Below are positions 12,084 to 23,422 of a stretch of 64,000 nt of DNA, piece after piece. The DNA is from Acridotheres tristis (taxonomy: Eukaryota; Chordata; Aves; Passeriformes; Sturnidae). Position 1 is the stretch's first letter, and each line of letters begins with the position of its first letter. Position numbers and translations under genes: made by a program. Under the pieces are notes generated by a model. The model saw nothing but the letters and a program-made list of their open reading frames with translations. It was not told the origin of the DNA and made no database searches. The DNA lies in assembly GCA_037013685.1 (NCBI GenBank), contig CM072889.1, forward strand, positions 11,789,976-11,853,975, given 5' to 3'.

Positions 12084-15000
12084 GTAATTGTGTTAAAACC
12101 ATGTTAAGCCCTGTTCATCTTGAAACACTGTAGGAATTATTGTTACCTGTAGCTTTGCAGTTATCTGTGTTTCATTTCTCACTGTGAGTTCGAACCCACC
12201 TACTATTTAATAATTTAAAATATACCTACGGTATAAAACAGGCAGATGAAAGAGACTGATGTGCCCAAAAGCAGAAAAAGTTAGAAAGGGCTGGGCATGG
12301 GGTAAGAGAAGCATCCTTGAATAACCTGGGCACTGTTATCATTGAAATCATTGTCAACTGCTGACCTGTTCAGGAAGCAAAGTAAAACTTTTTTCTTAAT
12401 CATCAAAGAAAATTTAGTGTAAGATGTGAGCTTATTGGAACTGGTAAAATCCTTATTCCTTATTCTTGCCTGCACCTTGGGTAAGTGACTAGTTACTATT
12501 ATGCCTTTAATCAAAGACAAGTAATCAAGGTCTGACTACTGTCCTTTAATGCCTCGAGGAGCTCCCCCAGCTGTTTCTGCTCTTTGCCTGTTTTTGTGTT
12601 TCCCTCAGTGTACTCCAGGAACAAGGGTCCTTGTGGGACTGGTGCTCATGAACTCTTGAAGATGTTTGTCTACTTTTTACGTGCTCCTTTTTGACCTTGC
12701 CCTGTTTTCCCTGCTGAAAAGATCACATACCCAGTGAGCAGAGCTGTTGTAGAGCCACCTTTATGCCCATTTAGCAAACACCCTGCCTTTTCCTGTGCTA
12801 ACAGGGTCATTTCACACATTGCACAAAAAGGCAAACAAACGTGCCTGACCACTGCCAGGGGCTCCTGCACGGAGCAGGGAGCTGAACAGGAGGCAGCCCT
12901 GTGGCACAGGGTAAAAAGGGCTGGCACAGGAGGACGGGGTGAGAAGATGCAAAGCAGGAACTCTCTGCCAGGTGGGAGGAGAGGGATGAGCTCAGGCACT
13001 GACGTGGCTTGTCCTGGCAGTCCCTGCTGGTGACAGCAGGAAGCAGCAGAGGTTGTGAGTATGAGGCTTTGTGTCCAAGTCAATTAGGTGTTTCAATTTT
13101 GAAGTTATAATTGAGATTCAGATCTTTTATTTATCTGCTTGTTGAATCTGATGTTTCTGAAATATTCTCTCCTTGATGCCACTACCAATACAAGCATTGA
13201 AATTTTCTGGGAACAGGCCATTTAATACCTAATACATTCTCCCCAGGGCCTGGATTGGAGTGATTTTGGTCAGTGAAATGCTTCACGCTTTAAAATGATG
13301 GCTACATGTGATATGGGGTCTGTGCTTGTGTTCCCCATGACTGCTCAGCAGGCAGGCTGCTCCCTGCAGCACTGAGCTTTTCTACCCCTCCCTGCTGCCA
13401 GCAGTGGACTTCCCTGGTATATGATGGCATAATTTTTGACCACGTGCAGATGCTGTGAAGGGTTTGTTTGTAGCTTTGTAGCAAATGTTTCACAGGGAAC
13501 TGTGACAGCAGGGACCATCTCCCTTTGTTGAGGATGAAATGAAAGTGCTCTGGTTATCAAACACACACCACACTCCCACTGAGTGCAGGCTGCATCTGCT
13601 GGCAAGTCAAAAGGTGATGAGTTTGCATTAGACAAGTCAACTTGCAACAGGAATTCTCCCTCTGTGAGATCCTGCATCCCTCACAATGCAATCCTTCTGC
13701 AAGGATTGTCATGTACTACAAGGCTGTGTAGCTGATCACAATAGGACTGCCTCAGCTGATGCCTCTAGATACCAGCATGAAGTAAATATTAATAAGATGG
13801 CAGCCTCCCTGCTTACTACGTTCCTGTTTCCAGACTTCTTATTACTGATCATGTACAGCTGGAGAAATGGATGCCAAATCATCTTCTTTCAAATAAGGCT
13901 ACGCTGAAAGTGGGAGGGGGCAAAAAAGGGCAACTGAAATAATTACAGGCATAAGGGGGCTTTGATTTGAGACAATATTAGGAAAGATAAAACCCATTTA
14001 ACTCTCAGAGCAGACTAATAACCAAAAGTATGATGGAAAGATGTCTAATAATGAATGACACAGAGAAGGTAATCAGGGCTATTTCTCACTGCGTGTTTGC
14101 AGAGTATGAAAGGAATGCCCAATGAAACTCAAAGGTGACAGGCTTGAAATAGATAAATGAGTTATTTTAATGCAGTGCAAAACTTAATCTGGAAATCTCA
14201 ATTCCACGAGATGCTGTGTTGTTATGAGATACCCTTAAACACAGAACTGGTGAGGTTTTTACTCACCACTCTTATTAGAGCTATTCAGTTCATTTAAAAG
14301 GAACTGAACTTCATCTTTTAGCTGGAAATCAGAAGGGGCTATGTTTCAGGAGCAAGCAATTTTCTTCAAAAATCTTATAAAACTTGAATTGAAGACTATA
14401 TCAAGAACAACATTTCACGTTCAGAACTATGTGTCTTACCCTTATTTCTGCTAAGAAGTGCTAGGTAGGGTAAAGGTGGATGAGCCTTGTTGAACCATTT
14501 GTTCTGAAATGATTGTGCAGGCTCAGAAATACTGAATTCACAATTGATTTTTATATTTCCTTGGAATCAGCTATCTTGAGAAAACCAGCTCTCTGTTTTG
14601 TTATGATATAGCAGGTGTTTTACATATTTTATCAGAGGAGATTGTGCCTAACTAAACCTTGTTCCTAAATCTTCATTCTGGGAGTCAAAACCATTAACAC
14701 ATCTGGTGAATTTTATCCTGGAATGTTTGGTACTAAATTATTTCCAGTTACGTCATGTCTTTGTGGCTGAGAAAATGCAAATAATGATCCAGTGATACTC
14801 ACCATAGTCTAACAGTTTATTTAACTTCATCCCATTAACACAATTAAATCTGAGGTGATGATCACTGCACAGTTTACAGGAATACCTGTGCGCTTAATAA
14901 GGCAAAAAGTTTGTTTTCTCAAACAGGTTTTAGATGGATGAAATAAAACAAATAAAACAGAATCTTTTCTGTGTCTGGAGATTTCTGATACAGTCACTGA

Positions 15001-15181
15001 AATCCATGCTTAAACCAGTAAAGTACTTGGTCCTGTGGCTTATTTTGAGTGAACAATTTAACTGCAACACTAGTGGAGGGCTTACTTTTTAAAGCTAATA
15101 AAGCTAATATAGAGATACAATTTGGTCAATGAGATATCTTCAGTCCCATAGAGACCTTTGAATGGAAAGCTATTTTTTAAC
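12084..15181. other. Non-coding stretch
   Basis: No gene was recognised. Open frames around 12670-13083 are short, overlap on both strands and show no domain. No interspersed repeat was recognised. Confidence 0.55.
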
Positions 15182-15205
15182 TTTTTTTTTTTTTTTTTTT
15201 TTTTT
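15182..15205. repeat. T homopolymer tract
   Basis: About 24 consecutive T on the plus strand are followed by CTTAGTAG. The tract could be an old poly(A) tail in reverse, or the pyrimidine tract of the exon-like segment that follows. Confidence 0.9.
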
Positions 15206-15210
15206 CTTAG

Positions 15211-15268
15211 TAGGAGATAGTCCCACAGGTGCTTAGGAAAAGAAAAGGACCAGATGAAGAGGACGAAG
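15211..15268 (+). other. Weak candidate exon after a T tract
   Basis: Directly after a 24-base T tract ending CTTAGTAG (a tandem NAG-NAG acceptor) there is a short segment ending GACGAAG|GTAAAA. From 15214 it reads EIVPQVLRKRKGPDEEDE, a basic stretch followed by an acidic stretch, as in many nuclear proteins. The donor is only moderate. Its phase is not compatible with the chain at 12009, 17551 and 19617 without a stop, so if real it belongs to another isoform or gene. I do not recognise it. Confidence 0.2.
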
Positions 15269-17550
15269 GTAAAATGTCAGATATCTCAACCAATCCTTCT
15301 CAGTACCGAACATGGGCATCTATTGAATACAGAAGGCAACAGAAATAACTCTGGTGTTTATTTTACAAACAGCTAGTTTACACAGAGGACGAGCCAGGGA
15401 GTTCAGTGTGCTGGCATTTTTGGCCATTTAGATTTTCAAATGCAGCTGAGCAGTGAATTTTGATAATTGGTCTCACTAACATTCTTACTAAATACACATT
15501 AAGTTATTCAAAAGACTTGGGTTTGCACCTAATTATTAAAATCACTGAATTGGAAACCAGTTTTCACTCCCAGTTTTAAACCTTTTGCTACACACGAGTC
15601 ATGTCACCCAGAAAAACCATCCCACAGAGTATTCATCTAATCCATCTGGTAGTGCAAATAGTGGAGGGACTCAAAATAACAAGAAAATTGTTTACCTTTC
15701 GGAATAGGATATGAAATTACTTTCTTGCCTCTTTATAGCAGCTCAAACATTTACACAAACTTGTTAAGCTGCTTAGAGAGAGGATTATTTGTGCAGGTAA
15801 TGCTTCTTTCAGTGAGTTAAGCTGCAAGGAAAGCAGATGCTTGACTTAACGAAATTCGGAGAAATTACCTCAGGGAGAAATTTAAATAAATTAATAGAGA
15901 GCTTCTGCTTTCCTTCCTTCTCTGTCTCTGTTTTAGACAAGTTATTCCCTCTCTAAGAAGATGGGTTTGTGCAATACTCACAAGGAAGTTATTTAATTAT
16001 GTAAAGCTGCACTAGGTAAATGTTATTTACAGATGACTAAAAAACTTTGTATTACACTCATTTGCCAAGAATAACCTCCCTCATTTCACAGCTGGTGAAG
16101 AGGTTTTTTTAATTGTCATTAAGGTAAGCTGCAGATTGTATTCACCAGCATCTTTTTACCCATTTTGACTGTTATCTTTCTTTGTGTTTTTTTAATTGCA
16201 ACCCTGCAGGCACTGTGCACATAATTGAAGTAACCAATCTGTTTTTGTTTATCTGTGTTTTCCATTAATTAGATATGTGCAATCTAAATTTCCTACTGCA
16301 AAACATGATGTGACATGCAAAGGGACCAAATCTGCTTTTCCTCACCAGGCCGGACTGCCAGTGTTGGAGAAGATTTTCCAGAGCAAGAGCACAGCAGTGT
16401 TTGCAGTCTGGGCTGGGCAGTGAGTGGAGGGTGAGCAAGTGGCTCTGGCAAGGACTGGAGGAGGGATCTGAGAGGCTCCTGCCTTGGGAGTGAGGGTTGA
16501 GTTTTCTGTGGGTTTGCTGGAGGCTGGATGTTCACATCCAAGGACACTGTGAAGCTGCAGCCTTGTCCCTGGGCACAGTGAAATAGTGCCCCAGGAATTT
16601 CACCCCCTGCCTTAGCTAGACTCACAGCAGTGCTGTTGTGGCTCTTGGATACTTTTCTGTAGCCAGATTTCATTTTTCCTACATTGCTTGCTGCTGACAC
16701 AGAGGCTCAAAACTTCACTTTTATAAATAACCAAGGTGTGCCCCCTAACCCGACCCATGGCAGCACAGGTAAGACCTGAAGGTGCTGCTATTTGTTCAGT
16801 GGTTCTCAGACACAATTTTATTTAGAAATGGCCCAGCTCTGCTGTGCTTACATATTCAAAATAGGCTAGTGATCAGCTGTCAGGTTTAGCTAAGAACTGA
16901 AGAATTTGCCAAGAGTGAAGTTCCTGGGAAGAAATCGAAGTGATCTTCATGTAACAGGCAAAGGCAAACTATTTTCAGCCTGCCCACAAATGACCACTAA
17001 TGAGAGGGCATAGCTTCAGTTCTGGGTGTGCAGAATGGCAGGTACATGGAGAATTCCATAACGGAATGGGTCAGTAAAAACAAAGCTCTGACATAAATCC
17101 TGAGGCAAGCATTAGGAAAAATCTTTGGAACTAAAAGCAACTTGCTGCTGTTTTTTGAGGTTTTTCTGACACCTTGTTATGGATCTACAACACTTTCCTA
17201 TGTGCTTTGTGAGCTCAGGGTTTGCTGGTTTTTACTCAAAAGGATAAATAAGTGGTTCTTTGAAGCTAATGGCCTCTTTTTGCCTGTATACATAAGCCAT
17301 AATTCCACCCCAATCCTGTAACAGCCTCCCTGATGTCAGACTGGCCTTGTACACACATTAATGGGTTATCAGGTACTAACTCCCTGCCCAGCCCACACCT
17401 TTTCCCTCTTGCCTTCCCTCTGCTGCTCACTCATTTTTCTTTGCTTGTTGCTTGCCTGCAGTGATGAGTGTGTGCCCTTTTCTTCACTTGAAGTCTGGCA
17501 GTAAATCATTTGTCTGCTTTTCTTTTTTTTCTTTTTACGTTCTGGAGCAG
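15269..17550. other. Non-coding stretch
   Basis: AT-leaning unique sequence with no recognised gene or repeat. Short frames at 16293-16815 on the minus strand have no motif or splice context. Confidence 0.55.
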
Positions 17551-17606
17551 CTGCTCTGATTATTTTGAAGCAGAAAAAAGACCCATAAATGGGGAGAATC
17601 CTGAAG
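17551..17606 (+). other. Candidate 56-bp internal exon
   Basis: A long pyrimidine-rich run (about 17512-17537) and a CAG acceptor precede this 56-base segment, which ends in a perfect donor (CTGAAG|GTAAGT). The open frame reads CSDYFEAEKRPINGENPE and leaves one base of a codon. Both splice signals are better than for the other exon-like segments left of the CpG island. The phase matches the candidate exon at 12009-12083 upstream and the acceptor at 19616/19617 downstream. I do not recognise the peptide, and a cryptic or non-coding-RNA exon is possible. Confidence 0.33.
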
Positions 17607-19616
17607 GTAAGTACTTCAGTGAGGACTTAATGTCAAGGTACAGTACACATAGAAGCTTTTACAGGGACTATTTAAAAACTGTTATCCACTATATACTTTA
17701 ATGGCAGGACATAATTCAGACATCTGATTGACTACCCTTGAACGTTGGTTCTTGCTCTATAACTTTTATTTTTCAGAAACCTTGATTTAAGAACTTTTTG
17801 AAGGCATCATATATTGCATTCATCACCCTTAGTGGATTATTTCTGCTGCCTTAGCTGCACCAGGTTTGGTGACAGGGGACAATATGGCAAAAGAAGAAAT
17901 GTTAAGCTCTGTCAGAGGAGCAGTGGAAAAGTCACCCCTGTAAATTGAGGATTGCTTAAGAATTGTCTTTGCTCTTCACTGCAGAAAGTGTTATTTCTAT
18001 TTTTTTTTCTGGTTCTGATTACTCTAGGAAGGACAGGATTCAATGATCTCTAATCCCTCCAGAGACCATGACACAGTCTGAGTCTCTCTCTCAGGAATGG
18101 GGAAATGACCAGGGTACCCTTAATAGGAAAAGTATTGACAATCTGAAGCACTGAGTCCAAGGATTTAGGAAGGGCACTGGGCTTGAAATGTACTCCAAAA
18201 AATTGTAAATCAATCTGTAGCTTTCAAGTCAGACTGGTGCTTTTGAATGTACTGTGGTAGTGGTCTTTACACTGATATTCCTCACAGCATCTCTAATAAT
18301 ATGGTGCTTCCTGTGACCCTTTTCCTGCCCCTCTTCCCATTTCCCCCAGATGCACTCTCTGTGTTTCCCTTGATGTTAGCAGAGCTCAGAGTTTGACCAC
18401 GTCTATCTTCATCCCTCCAGAGAAGAGTTGTTGGGTTTATTGCATGGGGTGGGGTATTTGAGCAGCTCCTGCAACCTGAGGGCTTTTGATGAACAGCCTC
18501 TATGTGGCTCTCTAAGTATGCTGCACCCTCGATCCCCCCAAAAAAGCAAAATTTTCACTCAGTTTTACACCTAATCTGCTTCTACTCCCCGTCATGGTCA
18601 TGAGAGATGCTGACCAGGTTTCCTTCACCAGGATGCAACCTGTGCTTCACTTTTCAGTTGTTTTTTTCATGTTTCCTTCTCCCACCATTTCACACTGCTG
18701 TTCAACTCTTCTTCATGTTGCTCCCTAGCTCAGCAAGGAGCTCTGTTTACCAGCTCTTGTCCTTTTCTTAAGCCTTGGGACCTCTCAGAAGGTTTCAGAC
18801 TGTAGGTTTGCACCTCAAAGGGGGTTTCTTTGGGGCCTATGGAGTGCTTGAAGTCAATGCTGTGGTTCTTCTACTCAGGCCAAGCCTGCCTCTGATCTGT
18901 CCACTCCAAAGCTGTGGTTATTTGTATTCCAAGTCAAAGGACATGTCTGCTCTGCTTGGGCAACTGTACAACTGTGCAGCTGTTGGGTACATTTTTTCCA
19001 AGTCATGGTTTCTTTATTTTGGAAGTACCAGAGGTGCCCCTGGCCCTGGGCAGTTCAATGGATGCTGCACACTGGAGGTTTGATGGAAGTGGAGGCTGGA
19101 GAGCACGAGCAATATGTGCCTGCATGGAGAGGAGGTGTCTCTGTACTTGTCCTCCACTTGTTTTCTGACAAGGAATATTAATACTCAAAACAGAAATTAA
19201 GCAAGTAGTTTCAGCATGCATGTTTTGTTTCCTTTAAGACAAAGTATAGCTGTAATGGGTTTTGCATTTCCAAGCACTGGCATTTTTCCATAGGTAAGAA
19301 ATATTCAAGTCTGAAGTACACTTAACAGCTTCTTACAGGAACTCAAGCCAATTTTAGAATATTACCATGTTATCACAAGCCAAAAGCATTGGCAATCAAA
19401 GGTGTTTTTAAAGCCATTAGCTCCAGTTGCACTCACTTGTTTTAGTTTTTTCTCTTTGATAACATGTTGTTTTTGAGGAAATGGTATTTCCTCACTGACA
19501 ATTTGGAGGGCAGGACTGGCTCAGGCATAGTGAGAAAAACCACAACATCACTGTTTAGTCTTTGAGTCTGAAATTAAATCATATCCCTTTATTTCCATAA
19601 ATGTTTCTCTTCACAG
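17607..19616. other. Unassigned; possible intron between candidate exons
   Basis: There is no gene or repeat I can name. Overlapping short frames at 18775-19221 on both strands have no domain. If the candidate exons on either side are real, this is their intron. Confidence 0.45.
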
Positions 19617-19648
19617 ATGTACTGGGAGAGGGAAATTCAGTGCCTTGA
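19617..19648 (+). other. Weak candidate terminal coding segment
   Basis: The acceptor TTTCTCTTCACAG at 19604-19616 is good. Joined in phase 1 to the exon-like segment ending at 17606, the frame reads on as (D)VLGEGNSVP and stops at TGA 19646-19648. No clear polyadenylation signal follows closely. This is a lead only: a good acceptor plus a short open stretch occurs often by chance. Confidence 0.17.
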
Positions 19649-19999
19649 AATGTAAGGGAAACTGAGGATGACAAAGCCAGAAAACGAATGTTCTGAAAAG
19701 AACTTATTACCAGGCGTTAAAACAGGTAAAGCTGTAAAAAATGTATTTTAGCTACCAAAAATGTATTTGACTGGTACCAATACATTGGACTCTTTTCTTA
19801 CCTTTTTTTAAAGATCTCATCTTGTTTATAGCACATGCTCACTGGTGCTTCAAAAGACATTGAAACATTGACACCAGAATTGAGCTACTGATGAGCTGAA
19901 CTGGAAAACCACTTGACCAGGTCCTGCTGGAGCAGCCAGCCAGGTGAAGGGATGGACGTGCAGGTGTACAAGTGCACTGCACCTCTGTCTCGCCAAATG

Positions 20000-20005
20000 C
20001 ATTTC
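20000..20005. repeat. Target-site duplication, left copy (CATTTC)
   Basis: The six bases CATTTC directly before the LTR start at 20006 are repeated exactly directly after its end (20393-20398). Confidence 0.85.
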
Positions 20006-20392
20006 TGTAGCCGTGGAAAGGGGTTTTAACCCTTTAAGTGCGGCAGAAATAAGATGCACAGCTACATGGTCATCTATCATGACAGGAAGAAAGAGACAAG
20101 TTTATTCAGAAACACACTTGGTTTTATAGCATGACTCGCAATTCCAAGAGTAGAGAAAAGGTGATTGGTTCAGAGAGAAGACATCCCATTGCCAGGGCCT
20201 GGGCACACACCACAACAGGTGTTCTATCTTTATTATTAATTCCTTTTTATTTTGACCAAATTATCACCCTGGGAGAAATTCTCCCTAGCCTTGAGCTGGA
20301 CCAGTTTATTGGCTGGGAACAGAGCTGAAAAGCTCCAGCCTGGAATATTTTTCAGGCTGTAATTTTCTTACTTTCTCAATATGTGTCCCACA
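20006..20392 (-). mobile_element. Solo LTR of an endogenous retrovirus (family A)
   Basis: The 387-bp element reads TGTGGGACACA... to ...CCACGGCTACA on the minus strand, so it has TG...CA ends, and it is flanked by an exact 6-bp target duplication CATTTC. In minus-strand order it has a U3, a TATA-like CTATAAAAC (plus positions 20121-20129), AATAAA about 20 bases further (20101-20106) and a U5 with GTCTCTTTCTTCC. A 6-bp duplication is usual for alpha/beta-type (ERVK-like) avian retroviruses. No internal retroviral sequence adjoins it, so it is a solo LTR left by recombination. The element at 35351-35695 is of the same family in the other orientation. Confidence 0.9.
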
Positions 20393-20398
20393 CATTTC
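20393..20398. repeat. Target-site duplication, right copy (CATTTC)
   Basis: This exact repeat of 20000-20005 marks the other edge of the solo LTR. Confidence 0.85.
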
Positions 20399-23375
20399 TT
20401 GTACGTACCCCTAGAAAAACCAAGCAGCGTCTTTGCTGCCAAATACTCTGCTGCATAAAAGCTCAAGGATCTTTACCCTCAGGGTGAAGGGAGGGCTTGA
20501 GAAGGGTTGTTGGCACATGAGCCCCTTTGCCATGGCCTCAGAGGGATGTGCTCAGAGGAGCCAAGCCAGGCTCCAGCCCTCCACACCCGGGGCTTGGCAG
20601 AGCTGCCGTGGCCGGGAGCTGAGCCGGGCTCACCACGGCTCATTTCACCTGCCTGGCTGCTCAGCACTCCCTGCCAGCCCTGGGGTGTGCAGGGCCAGGC
20701 AGGACCCTGGAGAGGCATAAGTGAGAGCAGGAAATTCTCCTTTTCTACATGGCAGGCCAGCCTAGTGCTTCTGCTTGAGTCAAAACCCAGTTATTGTCTT
20801 GGCAAGTGAAAGAATCAGGCTGTAGAATTTAACCTTGGAGCTGGTTAACTTCAAAATGAGACACCTGTTCACAAAGGGATCGAGGTATGTAGGTTTAATA
20901 CACAATTTATCTATCTGTGAGCAAGGATGTGAAACAACACTTAAAGTTGATCATTATTATTTTTACCACATACCTCCCTTGCCCTGAAACTCCATTTCAT
21001 TTTCATCTGAAACATTTTTCTTCTCTTTTTATCACATGACCTGGAAAATCCATTATTCAACCAAATACAAGCTATCCTAAATATGTGTAACTTCTGTCCA
21101 GAAAAGCAATTTAGGCTTTTGTGCCATCAGTCCAGAGTTTCAGACTGTTTGTGGTACTCTTCCTTTCATACTTACGATTTCCTGTGTTCTGCAGCCTGAA
21201 ATATGAAAATCTGGGCAGAACAGAAATGTAAAATAGGACAATTTTTACAACCAAATTTAAAACTTCTGTTCTGTGCTACAAATATGAAGTAAAAAAAGTG
21301 CTGTATTAATTTCTTGTTTTCTAGAAGCACCAGCAGAAAATGAAGAGGGGAAAAGAAATCTGTAACAGAAGAACATAGCTCAACATCAGTATTTGTTGAC
21401 TTTTAGTTTTTATTTCCCTTTAGTTTTTAAACTAGGATTTTCAAACCATCCACTTGCAGAAATTTGCATTTTATGATAACAAAATGTGATGAGATCATTT
21501 CAGGTAACTTACCTCTTTTTCCTCAGTTTGTGGCATCTAAAACCAACCATGCTTGTCATGGTCTCAGGAATTTCTCGTCATTGAAGTTAAAATATTATCT
21601 AAGCTTGCACCAAATGAGCTGTTCCAAGATGAGTTTGCCAAACTCTGTATTGCAGTGGGATTTCTGCAATTATGATTAGATACAAACAAAAATGATCTCT
21701 GCAATACCAGTGAATGCAACATTGATTAGCTTCTCTCAATCCCACAAGAGGTTAGGAGAAGCACAACTTGCATTTTGTCTCTGTATCTCTGTCTCTGCCA
21801 ATCACAGTTGTGCTGGTAGATCAGCACAATGAAAAGGGGATGAAGGGAGGAGAAACAAGGAGATGATGGAGGACTTTTATATTACTAGGTGCTGATGTGC
21901 TTTAGGATGCTGTTGGTACTCACCAGAGGTCTCAGAATTGCTGCATTAATGGTGTAGCTCCATCCCATCCAGAGGACAGAAATCACCAGTACAAGAGTTT
22001 GTGTGTGTTTATTATTTTTACTCCCCCCCACGTTTTTTCAGCTGATTATTGGTTCTCCCACCAAAATGTGAAATAAACAGCCAAAGGCAGCATTTGTCTT
22101 AGTCTTGCCTGAGAAATTCCCAATGGCAAACAGAATCATATTTCCACTAGCTATTACTGGATTTTACATTTCTGCTCCACAAAGTATTCTGCACATGAAA
22201 AAGGCTCCCCATTTGAGCAGTTTCCCTAGCAAGCTGTTTGCTGGATTAAGGCAAAGTTAAGATTTGTGTCTGATTTTAATTAATCCCAAACAGTGATTCC
22301 CTTTCTGCTGTTGGCCACGCAAGAGAAACAGGTAAATAGTCAATATGTGATATCTTTTTACTCTTTTACAGAAATATAATGCCTACTGCAGGAAGATGTA
22401 CTTGTGCTATAAAGCTGTCGTGTTATTCTTTGGGGAAGGAAATTCTTATTTTCCCATCCGTATGCCTATGCAGAGCAGTTACTCTTCTTACACTCTGTAC
22501 ATGCAAAATGCTTAATAATTTTATCTTCAGCTTTCAAGCATAAAAGTGAGAAAGCTACCCTATTCCAAACTTAACTACTTGTATATGCTGTTGGTATCAA
22601 ATAAGATTAGTGCTTGGAAGATACTGCATTTATCTTTCACTTGAAATAACCCAGGAGAAAGCCAGATGCAAAATGAATTTTGAAATCTTGGCATTTACTG
22701 CTGCTTTATACTCTATGTGTGCAACTTCAGTCAACAGCAGTGACATTATTGTGCGAGTCCCTCCAACTGAAGGGAATTGGCACTCTATTAATAATCCCTC
22801 TTTGCAGAGCTGAATGGGGAATGTGTTACCACTCAGCTCTGTGTTTGTCTCCTGAAAAGTGTTGATCAGAATCATGGCTGCTACCAGCCAGGCAGGATTC
22901 TTTCCTTGTCAGTTGATTCCTTCCTGTAGCTAATCCCCATCCAGTGTTATCCAGCTGTTGATGTCCTCATTCCCTTCACAACAGGCACTCCTTGCTTTGG
23001 CTTTTGTCCCATGGAAACACAGTCCTGCCAAATCCCTCTGTGATGAGCTCCCTCCCCTGCTCTGCTGCTGCAGGATCAGCATCTGCCTTCCCCATGGCTC
23101 AGTGCTCCCACCTCTCCCTGCTCAGGACACAGAGGGGCTGGAGATGGTGGAGGCAGCCTGGGTGATGCCCTGGAGCCCTGCACACCTGCACCTTTCACCT
23201 GGGCTGAGGCAGGCTGGATGCCTGTGCCCACCTGCAATGGGGTTGTCTATCAGCTTTGCATCACTGCTGCAATTAATGGCTGAGAAGAGTTAATGATGTT
23301 TCCAGAGATGGACTTAGCTTCCAGCCTTATTTTCTCTTGCTTATGGTGGTCATCACAGGGTGTCTTCTGAGCAGG

Positions 23376-23377
<2 letters not shown>
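20399..23377. other. Non-coding stretch
   Basis: No gene was recognised. Overlapping frames at 20433-20809 lie in a slightly GC-richer patch, are short and disagree between strands. A tiny splice-bounded segment on the minus strand near 21509-21532 was noticed and rejected. Confidence 0.55.

Positions 23378-23420
<43 letters not shown>
23378..23420. repeat. (CA)n microsatellite
   Basis: An uninterrupted CA dinucleotide run of about 43 bases is followed by a few further CA units interrupted by TCATAC and AGAC. It is likely to be length-polymorphic. Confidence 0.97.

Positions 23421-23422
<2 letters not shown>

Noticed and set aside
21509..21532. 24-base minus-strand segment between an acceptor-like TTTTAG and GTAAGT
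   Set aside because: A microexon this short with no neighbouring exons is not distinguishable from chance.
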